From Rhabditoides inermis (taxonomy: Eukaryota; Nematoda; Chromadorea; Rhabditida; Rhabditidae): DNA of 64,000 nucleotides. Location of the stretch: positions 561,001-625,000 of the forward strand of contig CAWZYM010000346.1 of the NCBI GenBank assembly GCA_963966185.1, written 5' to 3'. Shown piece by piece: positions 36,794 through 48,181 of the stretch. Within the stretch, counting starts at the first letter, position 1; every line of letters begins with the position of its first letter. The notes under the pieces were generated by a model. It was not told where the DNA came from and made no database searches. It saw only the letters and a list, made by a program, of their open reading frames with translations. Made by a program: the position numbers and the translations under genes.

Positions 36794-38016
36794 TTCATCC
36801 ACACTCACCGTGATCCCATCGCACTTCTCCTCGCAACAGTCCACCTGCGTGACCTGCCCGTCGGGACAGAGAGCGAGGCAGGCCTGAACAAGGACAGTGA
36901 GAGAGCATGCACTCCTTACAAAGTAGCGCTCGGTTTCAACAGCCTTTGCAACTTTCAAGCGTTTCCAAGTGATTGCTTGAAGAGACTAACGACATTGGGC
37001 CGGTCCTATTATCGCGTTAGTACTGTTAGATACTCCTCGTTTTCTCCGTTTGCAATTTCTCCGTTTGCAACCGACTTCGAAACGCCTTTGAAATGTGATC
37101 AGGTTCGTAAAAGAGAACATGTCCCTGATACCAGCGTAAAGAAACGTTACAGTTAAACTTTCTTATTGTGATTCAACTGCGGTACGTGCACCTAATGACC
37201 TGATTTGCATAAATATATAACTATCTGAACTCAAAATTGGGGGGGGGCGTTACGTTTCACAACAGTTATAAAACCGGGCTGGTGTTTGGATGTTAATGAA
37301 CGGTACGGTGTCGAAATACTTTGTAGCATTGGTTTGGTCTGTTTAAAGGTAGTGTACCCTCTGGTTTTCGAAGTTGAGTCAGCACCGGAATATGAAATTA
37401 GACCAAAAATGTTGCACTTTTGTCAATTGTACCATGTGCCGGAAATGTCGAGAAGTTGGAGGAACCATTACCCATCGTGCACGTTTGTGCATGTTTCTGC
37501 ACACTTTTCTCTTGAATGAGTGTATTCATGGAGCACCCCATAAGTAACTAGATGTTTGATACATAAAGCCTAGGGTCAGCTCAATATTTGCCACACTGTA
37601 CATTCCCTGTTGTGTTATTGTGTCTCTATAATCTCTTGGCAGATAAAGAATTTTTTTGAGCGAATTAGATGATCTTTGAGGCGACTTTGAAATAACTTTT
37701 ATATGAGAACGTACTTTATTTTAGACATATTTTCAATTTTCACTTCCTATTGCTAACTCAACTTCGAAAATCAGAGGGTACACCACCTTTAATGTTTAAC
37801 ATTTCTGTAACATGGGATCCTAACACGAGATTGGCTATGCCTTACGTGAGAGTTCATTTCCAAAAAAAAATATCGATCGCCATGCCGATTACATACAATA
37901 CATTTTACAAATCGGTCAAGATCAAAACTACCGTAATCGAGTACCAAAATATACAAATACAAAGTTACCGTAATCGCAGTCGCGCACAGCAGAGCCACCG
38001 GAAGTGATGTGAGCAT
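34115..38016 (-). CDS. Small secreted cysteine-rich protein, about 113 aa (one junction uncertain)
   Basis: Minus-strand exons: 37969-38016, 36809-36883 (or 36805-36883), 35698-35768, 35203-35262, 34525-34575, 34115-34147. Exon 1 encodes a signal peptide (MLTSLPVALLCATAIT). Exon 2 reads ACLALCPDGQVTQVDCCEEK then CDGIT. Exon 3 reads QDCIPQQDCINRRSLPNRPM. Then come VFSRFSDLFRRESRHYPVTA, ALKDRYSSYAKRLLPMP and AIRLGLEEDE-stop. Exons 3-6 join in one phase. The exon 2 to 3 junction is out by one base pair of phase with the strong GTGAGT donor, but works with a weaker GTGTGG donor four bases on. The mature protein would have seven cysteines in the N-terminal half and a basic, amphipathic C-terminal half. 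Family not recognised. Introns 2 and 3 (sense) contain (CT)n beside the donors. Confidence 0.6.
34370..34487. repeat. (TATAGTA)n and (AT)n repeat
   Basis: Several TATATAGTA units run into about 75 bases of AT and then mirror back to TACTAAATACTATATACTA. It lies in the last intron of the small cysteine-rich gene. Confidence 0.9.
35279..35692. repeat. Long (GA)n tract
   Basis: About 410 bases of GA with GAC and GGA interruptions. It fills almost the whole intron between exons 3 and 4 of the minus-strand cysteine-rich gene (sense CT, beginning GTCTATTCTCTC). Confidence 0.96.
36035..36237 (-). mobile_element. M2 MITE-like element (best preserved copy)
   Basis: 203 bp with perfect 12-bp inverted termini CCATTTCTCCAG and CTGGAGAAATGG. 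Interior on the minus strand includes CGCACCATTCGCGCGCCATG and GCGATCAGTGATCGATGCTC. No coding capacity. Confidence 0.88.
36581..36793. repeat. Compound (CT)n then (GA)n repeat
   Basis: CT repeats at 36581-36730 are followed, after ACCCAACCCCTTAC, by GA repeats at 36744-36793. The two halves are complementary and can fold back. The tract adjoins the donor of exon 2 of the minus-strand cysteine-rich gene. Confidence 0.93.
37343..37793. mobile_element. M3 MITE-like element
   Basis: 451 bp bounded by TTAAAGGTAGTGTACCCTCT and AGAGGGTACACCACCTTTAA. The inverted similarity extends about 38 bases (GGTTTTCGAAGTTGAGTCAG against CTAACTCAACTTCGAAAATC). No coding capacity. Lies in intron 1 of the minus-strand cysteine-rich gene. 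Confidence 0.8.
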
Positions 38017-38388
38017 ATCTGAAAATCGAGAAAAAAAAAGAAAAAGAATAGCGCTGCAATCGAAAATTACTTCCAGAAAAATGGGCGTTTTTTTAATTCG
38101 AATCAGCAAACTGACTTCGTATGTATAAACGCATAATAAATACAGACGGAAGTCAACAGATGCAAAAAAGTGTTAAAAGACGTAAACAAGCTGGAAAAAA
38201 AAGCTTCCTGCTCGGAGAATCCAGAAACATAGGAGAAAATACGAAAGCTCTATTCTGCACAAAGTAACTACTGGTAGTGTAGTTCTAGTGCTGTCTCTAT
38301 TGTGCAGCCACAGTATGCTATTATGCTGACTGAAGTCATCCTTTCTTCTTTCTCCAACCCTGTATGTCTGTTTGTCTGTCTGTTTGTT

Positions 38389-38430
<42 letters not shown>

Positions 38431-38839
38431 CCTATATATAGTAATAACACTTCTGCAATCTGCATTCTGCATAACAACAACTCCTCTATGAATCCGTGAG
38501 AAGAAAGGAATAAATTATGAATTCGGCTAATTTTCATTGCAAATAATGTTATGGCTTTATATAAAACCACGTGTCTCCCTTCCACGCACTACAAAAGAAT
38601 AAAATCACTTGTTATGACGTAACAACGACATATTTTAGCAAAACGTGCGTTTTTAGACTTTCTTTTACATTGTAGCTCAAAGCTCGCAAACTCGTTGTTC
38701 GATGTCTATCCGCCTACTCAAATAGTCTCTCGGCGAACTCTTGTTTCACTCACTTCAAGCGGCCACCGCCCGGTTAGAGACAGACGAGAGAGCGCGCGGA
38801 CCATGAGGGCGCAGACTGGTGCCAAGTAGTACAGATTGT

Positions 38840-38969
38840 TTGTATGTACAAACCACAGCTTAACACAATGTCACTTCACGGACGGTCCTGGAAGAGAGAG
38901 GGAGAGAGAGAGGGAGAGAGAGAGAGATAGAGAGAGAGAGAGGGGGAGAGAGATAGAGAGAGAGAGAGG

Positions 38970-39026
<57 letters not shown>

Positions 39027-39030
39027 TGCT
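38840..39030. repeat. (GA)n tract upstream of the Tyr-rich gene
   Basis: GA repeats from about 38893 to 39022. No gene was seen between 38017 and 39149 apart from TGTC/TGTT repeats at 38365-38400 followed by (CT)n. Confidence 0.85.
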
Positions 39031-39149
39031 GTTTGTAACAGTTTAGTCCGAGTGTTATGTTTGACTAGAGTGTACAGTTCGGGATATAAGTGTGCCTGAC
39101 CGGAGCAGAGAGAAGAGCCTCCTCTTCCAGGTTTCCCCTAGCTTCAGCT

Positions 39150-39831
39150 ATGAACTTCACCAGGTGAGTACAGTACTGTTCATCCGCGATGAACCAGTTC
39201 TGTGGATTCCACGGATTCCACGGAAACGTCGGCGTTTGTGTGATAGTAACATCTCACCGTGGTTATCATATTATGATATCCGACAATTGAATGCTAGACG
39301 AGAAATGCAGGATATTTTTGAATCTAAAATTTTTCAGCCTCCTCCTCCTCCTCTGCCTCGTCTGCTGCGCGCAGTGCTATTACGTGAGTCGATCGATCAA
39401 TAAATCGATAATCAATCAATAAATCAATACCCATTCAGCTGTACTACCCCTCGACCTACACCTACTCGTACAGTCCGTACTACTACTACTACCCTACCAC
39501 CACCGGAAACAACGTCAACACCTACTCGAACACGAACACCAACAACCAGGTACGGTACTTGTAATAAAGGTACGGTATCGGAATACTGTACACAGGCAAG
39601 AGTGCATATTCACTACATGTGCCCGAATATGTTTCACAGTACAGTATAGCAGCCATAAAATTACCGTAACTCTGTAACCTGCAGGTCTTCTACGACGCGC
39701 CGGCTTCGACGAACAACAACAACAACAATGCGATGACGTACTCGTACTACACGTACCCCTCTACGTACTATACGTACCCCTCTACGTACTACTACTACCC
39801 GTACAGCTACTACTACACCTATGGAAAGTAA
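39150..39831 (+). CDS. Secreted tyrosine-rich protein, 105 aa
   Basis: Four exons: 39150-39163, 39338-39383, 39439-39549, 39685-39831 (318 nt, in phase, GT-AG). Exons 1-2 encode a signal peptide, MNFTSLLLLLCLVCCAQCYY. The mature part is built from Tyr, Ser, Thr, Pro and Asn: STYTYSYSPYYYYYP, then an Asn/Thr run (NTYSNTNTNNQ), AST followed by six Asn, and repeats of YTYPSTYY to the end YYYTYGK. Nearly a third of the mature residues are tyrosine. Such composition is seen in secreted structural, cuticle, eggshell or adhesive proteins, where tyrosines can be cross-linked. The specific role is inference. A CTCTTCCAG motif 20 bases before the ATG could be a trans-splice or leader-intron acceptor. 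Codons are strongly biased to TAC, ACC and TCG. Confidence 0.85.
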
Positions 39832-40049
39832 AGGGAGACTTCTGCTACATCCAACCACTCAGCGATCCCATTGCCCAAAGAGTTCTATTGCAAAGACATA
39901 AAGAGATATTTTGAAATCGTGATGTCCTCGCAATAAGTTCTACTTCTCCGACAGACTCGGGAGTGCCACGGATCGTTGCACAGAGAGCTGCTCACAGACT
40001 GAACTAGCGGAATTTCCATCGAAAAAAAAACGCTGGGAAGAATGCTCGA

Positions 40050-40273
40050 GCCGAAACAGGCCGATGCAGCGAAGCATACGAGGATTCTTGCTCTTGCTAT
40101 CAGAACTATATTCAGAATCCGATATATTCAGAATCTATTATATATTATATTCTATTATATATATATTATATATTATATTCGATATATTCAGATTCTGAAT
40201 ATAGAATATAAATACTGCTACTGAATCCGCAACAGGTCAAAAAAGCCTCGTATGCTTCGGCCTGTTTCGGCTT
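40050..40273. mobile_element. Foldback element
   Basis: 224 bp with inverted arms: CCGAAACAGGCC, then GAAGCATACGAGG at the left; CCTCGTATGCTTC then GGCCTGTTTCGG at the right. A second inverted pair (ATATTCAGAATC) lies inside around an AT-rich centre. No coding capacity. Confidence 0.8.
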
Positions 40274-41052
40274 GGAACAAAGTGGAAACACAATACGTGA
40301 ATAACATGCAACTGAACACTTTTACCGTATAGAAGATAGAAGAAACACGCCCACAAGATTGAAAAGAATATGTGTTTTTGCATTCTGTTTTCGCGATGAG
40401 AAAGCAAGTGTTCATCACAAAACAGTAGGGCAGTCATTTTCGTGAATCCCATAAAACATTCTATTCACAGAGTCATATACCAATGAACAACAACATACGC
40501 GTGTAAAAGAGAAACATGGAATTCTCAAACCACAAAAACTACAAGAGAAAGGCGATCTGGCATATCCCCTTTCCTGTTTGGCCTCATTTACCAAAGTAAA
40601 ATAATACCAGAATAAGCAAGCGGTGCGGAGGAATTGCAATGAAAGAAACAACTATACGACTATGCTCATATTGTTTTCTCTCTTTCTTCCTTCTCTTATT
40701 TTCTTCCTTCTCTTATCATTACCTCCTCCTCCCTATTACTAGACAATTTGTAATTAGTCTCGTTCAATGAATCACTACTGTACAACTAAACAAATTAAAC
40801 GTTCACGGTTCAAAATAATCCAGCCAGAACTTTAATAATATTTATCTCATCGCTCCAATCAATAACAACATTCCATAACAAATAACAACATGAAAACGAA
40901 GAAAACATCGAAAAATCAAAATAGTATCTCTACAACGAGTGAGTGAACGAATTAATAGTGTCTACCAGACAAGACTAAACGAAACGGTTACAGTACTCTC
41001 ACATTACAGTATTCTTACAATACAGTACTCTCCGCTTCTTGAATTCTTCTCT
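40274..41052. other. Spacer downstream of TRMT1
   Basis: No gene seen. This is the 3' flank of the minus-strand TRMT1 gene. The ORFs at 40218-40651 on the minus strand lack motifs or homologous copies. Confidence 0.5.
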
Positions 41053-44000
41053 CTACTCCTTCATCTGAACCTTCTCAATGTCCACTTGGAATCCGGCCTG
41101 TAATAAATATTTGAAAACAATCCGGCAGTTCAATTACTGCTATACAAATCCACTAGCTCCCAATGTTCTTCAGAAACCAACAATAACTGTAAACAATTTG
41201 TATGTGTACCGTATGTATATGTATGTTGTATAGTCAAGATATAGCGATTCTGGAAAAATAAATGTTTTTTTTTCTTTTTCAATTAAAAAAGTACCTGGAC
41301 ACTGCTGACACTGCCCTTTGCCTTGGGTCGCGGTCCCCAGTTCTTGCCCTGAAGACGCAGAAACATGAATAATCCACCTGCCAAGCAAAGAGCCGTTCTA
41401 CACCGATTCAAAGTCACGTTTATAGTAAAAAATAAATAAATAATCTCGCTCCACTCTCAAGAAAGCTAGCGCACTTTTCGTAGAAACAAGAGCTGTACGA
41501 GATTATTTCAAATGTCGGTAGAAAAACTACACAAAGAAAACAAACAAATACCCAACCATCCCCTGAACACAACGATATCATGCTCCGCCTGCCTAGCTCC
41601 GCCCCTTTTAGCCCCGCCTCCCCATACCTTGTTGCATTGGAAGCGCACCATCTGATCGCTCTTCGTCTGCACAGCCGCTGCCGGGTGCATCTTGAAGTTG
41701 ATCTGGAGATCGAGAAATCACGAAATCATTTATATATCCGCAAAATTCGAAAATTGAAGTTGATCTGGAAACTGAAACAATTGCACAGATTATATTGAAT
41801 AAAACTTCCATACGCGACTTAAATCTCACGAGTGAAGCGTATTAGTTCGAATACTCGCTGTCACTCCGGTTTCTCTTCTCTTACTGTACAAAACATATAT
41901 GTTTCTTTTCATAATAAGTTGAACACAGCCACTATAGCGACAGTGTCCCCTCGTCATCCACTCTTCTGCCTCCACCTCCATCATACATCATCAAATTTCA
42001 AATCATCAATAGTGATCCAATCCATGTGGCGTTTCTCACATGAGGATTCAACTTGGGGGACGGCCGGCGGTGCGAAATATATGTATGATTCTCAAAATCA
42101 CGAAAACAGTTCTTCGTGAAATAAACTCAATTCCACTATAGCGAACATTCAAAATATACAATCTCTGTCCCCGTCTTCTTTTCCTACCACCGATCGTAGG
42201 AAGAGGAAGTGCACATGCTACACACACAGCAGCTACACAACAAGACGAGGGTGCTTCTCGCTGGTCCTACTATGAGCACTCCCCTCCACTCTCTACCCCC
42301 AACTCTTTGCGGCCACCACTGGATACCAAGGTACGTTATGGTTACAGTAGAACTACGGCAGGGTTACGGTACCATTTCCCTCTTCCCCTCGTGGCCGCGG
42401 CCACCACCGGACACCAAGGTACGTTAGGGTTACGTTAGGGTTACAGTACAGTAACACCTTCCCCACCTCTTGTCCCTGCGGCTTGGTGAGGATGGCCCTG
42501 CCGGGTGCTTCTTCCGGCAGCTTGTCAATCTTGGCACCGTTCTCCTTTGTCAACTGGAAGGAGGAGCATCATCAGTCTCTCTCTCTCTCTCTCCTCCCTC
42601 ACTGTATCCTTTCCCTCATCCCTCCATCTTCCCTTACATACGCTTCGAAATGGCAAGAGTTCGTATTTCAGTTGACTAGTACATTAAGACGCCCACTGCA
42701 TAACTTGTGCAGCACAAAATTCCGATAAAACACGTAATTGTATGCTTCTCAAAATCACGAAAACCGTTGGTTTCATAAACTCAATTTTTAACTTTTTCAT
42801 AAATTTTCATCAATTTCATAAACTCAATCCAATTTCTTCAAACCCCTCTTCTATTCCTTTCTCTCCATCACTTATCCTCCCCCTCCTGCTCTCCTTCCCC
42901 TCTCTCTCTCCATCTCTCTCACTCCCTCCCTCTCTCCCTCAACATCCTCCTCTATCTCCCTCCTCTCACTCCCCACCCTCTCCTTTCCCTCTCCCTCTCT
43001 CTCCTCTCTCTCTCTCTCCCCTCTCCCCCCCTCTCTCTCCCTCCCTCCCTCTCTCTCCCTCCCTCCCTCTCACTCCCTGCCTCTCTCTCTCTCTCCCTCC
43101 CTCTCTCTCCCTCTCTCCCCCCTCTCTCTCCCTGCCTCTCTCTCCCCCCTCTCTCTCCCCCTCCCCTCTTCCCCCCCTCTCTCTCTCCCCCCCCTCTCTC
43201 TCCCACCTGTCTGTACATGTCCCACAGCAACTGCGGCGGCGCGTCCGTCTTGATCGCTCGCGGATTGGCGTGCGAGCACGACACCTAATTATTATTATTA
43301 TTATTATTACTATTATTACCGTGTATACAGTATATAGATCATTTTTAGATCTAGATCTGATTTGATTTTCTAGATTTAAATTTGCATAATCATAATTTAA
43401 TATACACATGTATGCACAGCATACGTTTCTCGATTCAAAGAAATCACAACAGTAGTGTGCAGATCAATACAGACATTTTAACAGAGAATTGAAAACTATC
43501 ATTCAGGATCAAATTTTATCGAGTCATCCTTGACAACATCGGCCCTGTATCCGGCATAAAAGATACTGTCGAAATGACCGTAACTGTCTCATGATCAAAC
43601 ATAATCATTCCTGACAACATCACACATCACTCACTGTATCCGGAATTACGGATACTCTCGAAATGACCATAACTGTCTCAGGTTCAAACATAATCATATA
43701 CAAAATATCAAGATATCGTAGCTTCTGTTTCCGTTTTCAGAAGCAGAGTTTGAGTTATGATCACATAATGCGAAAGCGGATAAATGTTGAATTTGAATTT
43801 GAATCGTGACTTATCAGGATCAAACATATTCATCTCAGATACCGTGACAACACCACCAACCCTGTATCTTAGATACGAGATAATATACATAATATCAAGA
43901 TATCGTAGCTTCTGTTTCTGTTTACAGAAGCGAGTTAATTGCGATAATGTAATACCGGATAAATTTTGAAAACTTATCAGGATCAAATGCAATCATCCCT

Positions 44001-45646
44001 GATAACATCACACATCACTCACTTTGTATCCGGAATGACGGATAATAATTAATAATTTATTGCAGAAAAACTGCGTCACACATCAAAAACTCTCGAAATG
44101 ACCGTAACTGTCTCAGGATCAAACATAATCATCGCTGATAACGTGCCAACACCACCCACCCTGTAGCCGGCGTTGAGAATGGCGCTGCGCACCGCCATCG
44201 CCTTGGGAACAGTCGACTGAAAGCGAAACAATGCACATATAAACATTACAGGTCCGTATCCCTGATAATAATATATCCAGGCAGGATTTATTATTATCAG
44301 GGATACGGACCGACGACGACGGGGGCTGATGTGCCGCCAGATCATCGTATTGTAGATCCTTCTTTTATCCCGTGTTTTCACCACAAATGCATATGAATAA
44401 ACTTATGTATACAATGCGGGGGCACTTCTTCTCAGCCCAACATCGACGCCAGTCTGTCGACATGCCCAAATAAGTAGACAGTAGTCAACATTCGATGCTT
44501 TCTGTTTTATCTTCCACTATTTTCTTTTATCATACCGTATGCAATTGCTCACTATGATGTCTTGCACTGTTTCTCTCATATGTACACGGTAATAAACTTA
44601 TTATTATTATTTAAGTAGGGGATGCCTGGATGCTTGCTTTCCGTCTCCCCAAAACTGTCATTCACTCGGAGTCTCGGAAATCACATTTCTTTCCGGTAGT
44701 GCCGGGAGAAAAGTCTCGGAAAAAAGGAATTCCTTTTCAACATGGCAAATGTCAACAATCCACAACAATCACGCTTCACTCAGTCAATCAATCAAGTTTT
44801 TAAATCAACTTTTATTTTTTTAATCAATTTTAATCCCACAACAATCACGCTTCACTCATTCAACATCACACCACACGGCAGAATGCAGATAATTTGTTTA
44901 CTGCTCGGATCATGAAAAAAAACTAACAAACCGTGCCCATCTACAGTACATCTATCAAGTACCGTAACCCTCTCAAGTACCGTAACCCTCTCAAGTACCG
45001 TAACCCCACCGTACCTTGACGACGTTGGCGAGCTGGTCGTGCTCGTAGTAGAGAGGTACGTCGGGCAGCTCCTGCATGGATATATTATTATTATTAGTAT
45101 TATTATTACTTATTAAAACAAACAATCAATAAACTCCAAATCCAATACTTGACGTAAAGTAGTAAAACATAAGTTGTTGTTTCACAGCTAACTAAGCAAT
45201 CAAAGATGCGATTACAGCCCGGCACACATTCCCCCATCTAGTAAACACATGAAACATATCAACTACATGACAGAGAATTCACGACAAATCTAGTAGAACC
45301 GTATCACGGTCTAACACGTATAAACAGTAAATCAATAAATCAATAAATCAATACCTCCATGGCCAGGGTGAGCATGCCCATGAGACGCGAGTGCGTGCCG
45401 AGACGCTGCTCCTCGGGAGTCGACGACAGGCTGCAATGGTGGAATGTAGAGACCCTCTCTCTCTCACTCTCTCTCGCTCTATCTCTCTCTCTCTCTCGCT
45501 CTCTCTCCTTCTCCCCCTCCTCTGTCTCACCCACTTTTCTCTACTAATTTTCTCAACAACCATCAACCAACACGAAAACGATGCAGTAGGGCGTCGTTGT
45601 TACCGAGCGCAGAGGATTCCAAAGCATCTCCCTCTCCCTACCCTCC

Positions 45647-45687
<41 letters not shown>

Positions 45688-47145
45688 CCCTCCCTCTTCC
45701 TCTCCCGTTTCGCTCTCCGATTCGCTCTCCTCAATTTTTCTAAAACAAAACCCACTAATGTTACAGTTATTGAATCAGTTAAAAAAGTCACACACTAAGC
45801 ATACGCTTCAGGGCGTACACAATATCGCCGAACATCTTGCAGTTACAATCTAGTCGACGTGCAACCAAATCAAACCGCACAAAAACCAAGCAATGCCAGT
45901 GACTCACTGTCTCCCCCCCCCATCTCTCTCCCTCTTTTTCCCTCTCCCTCCCTCCCTCCTCTCTTCCCTCTCTTCTCTCTCCCTCCCTCTCTCTACCCCC
46001 CCCCCCCCCTCTCTCTCCCTCTCTCTCTCTCTCCCCCCCCCACCTCTTGAGCATCCTGCCCACAAACTCCCTGTTGTGGATGGGTCCGGTGTACAGTGGA
46101 CCGCCTTCGTGCACCGGATGACCGCAGTGGATGCATCTGGAATAAAGTATTCAATATGTTTATTAATTCTTAATTTAAAATGTATCAATATGTGAATATC
46201 ACATTATTCACGGGTGACCGCAGTGGATGCACTTGGAATAACATATTTGAATGTGTTTACAAATTCAAAGCATCTGTGATCTGAGAAAATCTACTAATCA
46301 CTGACAGCGATGAGATCTCATGAAATATGCGCCACGTGCTTGCGCGCAAATTGCGCTCCTGAAGAAATAGAGAGAACTATATTCCAATCTATCTATGTTT
46401 CACGCAAGACGTTAAAACACACATGCGGCACAATGGACAATGACAATGCGGTTATTCGTCATAGAAATTAAAACTTCAAAAAATCAATACAATATTAAAA
46501 ATCAATATAATGTAAACCCACTTGTCGTCTGCATCGACGAGCGTCCTCTTGTGGATGGCCGGCGTGAAGCGGGTCGACGCGCCAGACACCTAGACAGACC
46601 GCGTACGACTCCGCCCATTCAAGTTCCGCCCCCTCTAGCACAATACATCTAGCTCCGCCTCATTAAGCCTCACCCACTCTAGTCCCGCACACTTTAGCAG
46701 TTTAAACCAGCAATTGACTAATCCTTGTAATCCCAGGTTCCCAAGTGATGATTATCATCTTATTACGTCACAACATCCACTCTAGTCCTGCCCTCTCCCG
46801 CCCCGCCCCTCGCCCACTCACCACCTTCTCAATCTACCGCGTACTACTCCGCCCACTGGCCCCGCCTCCTATAACCCCGCCCCCTCTCCTCCAACTCACC
46901 ACCTTCCTGATGATGGGTGTGGTCTCGAACGAGTGACAGCCCGAGCACACCAGCACGCGGCCAACGTTGCTGCAAAAAAAAAAACGATTGAAAAAACTAT
47001 TAAAAAAGAAAGAAAAACAATAATGTGAAGAATACGCTTCTCACCCATCACTTATCTAGCGAAACACAAATGGTGAACAATACCAGAAGTTTTTGAGGTG
47101 AGAAATCGCTCTAGTGAATCAATTAGGTAGCAATCGGGAAGTAGG

Positions 47146-47183
<38 letters not shown>

Positions 47184-47291
47184 AATCGATAATCAACTCA
47201 CCACGAGCTGTCCTTGGCCACCCGCGCTCCCGTGTGCACGCGGACAAAGACGCGCACGTAGAAGTCGACCGAGACGGAGAGGAGCGGCTGC

Positions 47292-47333
<42 letters not shown>

Positions 47334-48116
47334 CAGCCTCTCTCTCTTTCTCTTCTTTCTCTCTCCCTCCCCCTCTCTCTTCTCTCTCTCCTCTGAGAGG
47401 AACGGCTGCAAGGGCATCCATTAAACTTCTACGATTTCTACGACGACGCGCGTAGATGTCGCGAATCATTAAAGCTATCTTCAAGATGCAAACGGAATGT
47501 TAACTCTCTTTTTTTGGCAAAAAACAAACAAACAAAATGTGGCCAAAATCGGCTGATTTTGTTGCAAAACAAAACGGATTTGGCTGAAGAACATTTTCAT
47601 TTGCGAACATTTTCAAATTGCAAAACATTCCGTTTGCATCTTGAAGATTGCATAAAGTGTGCGGTTGGTTAGTTGGTTTCTGTTACTTGTAATACACACG
47701 CATTCCTCTCATGCATGCATCTCATATCATTGTGTCAAAAAGTTTTTAGTCCCCGGTGAACATACGTTTCACAACGCAGTTAAAATATTACTCAACATTG
47801 CGAGTTCAATAAGCAGGTGGTCCCAGGCTGTAAATTGTAAGATCTAACAGTACAGTAATTAAACATCAAATATCAGTTTATCAACTATAGACACTGGGAT
47901 TAAAGTCGTAGAAAAGTAAGCAGCACCAGTTTCAACACACGGACTTACCACCAATCTACAACTACAAAGCGGTAAAAAATATACTTTTGAATCTCTCTTA
48001 TCGACAATGTTCATCCTAATCTATATTTTCTCTCCTTCTCTCTCTCCCTCCCTCTCCTTTCTCTCTCTCTCTCTCTCTCTCCCTCCGTCTCCTTTCTCCC
48101 TCTCTCTCTCTCTCTC

Positions 48117-48181
<65 letters not shown>

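Noticed and set aside
45788..45860. Possible TRMT1 exon reading MFGDIVYALKRMLS
   Set aside because: Exon 13 joins exon 14 directly in phase and gives the expected family sequence; adding this stretch breaks the frame.
46440..46936. Plus-strand frames over TRMT1 exons 11-12
   Set aside because: They are antisense shadows of the minus-strand exons.
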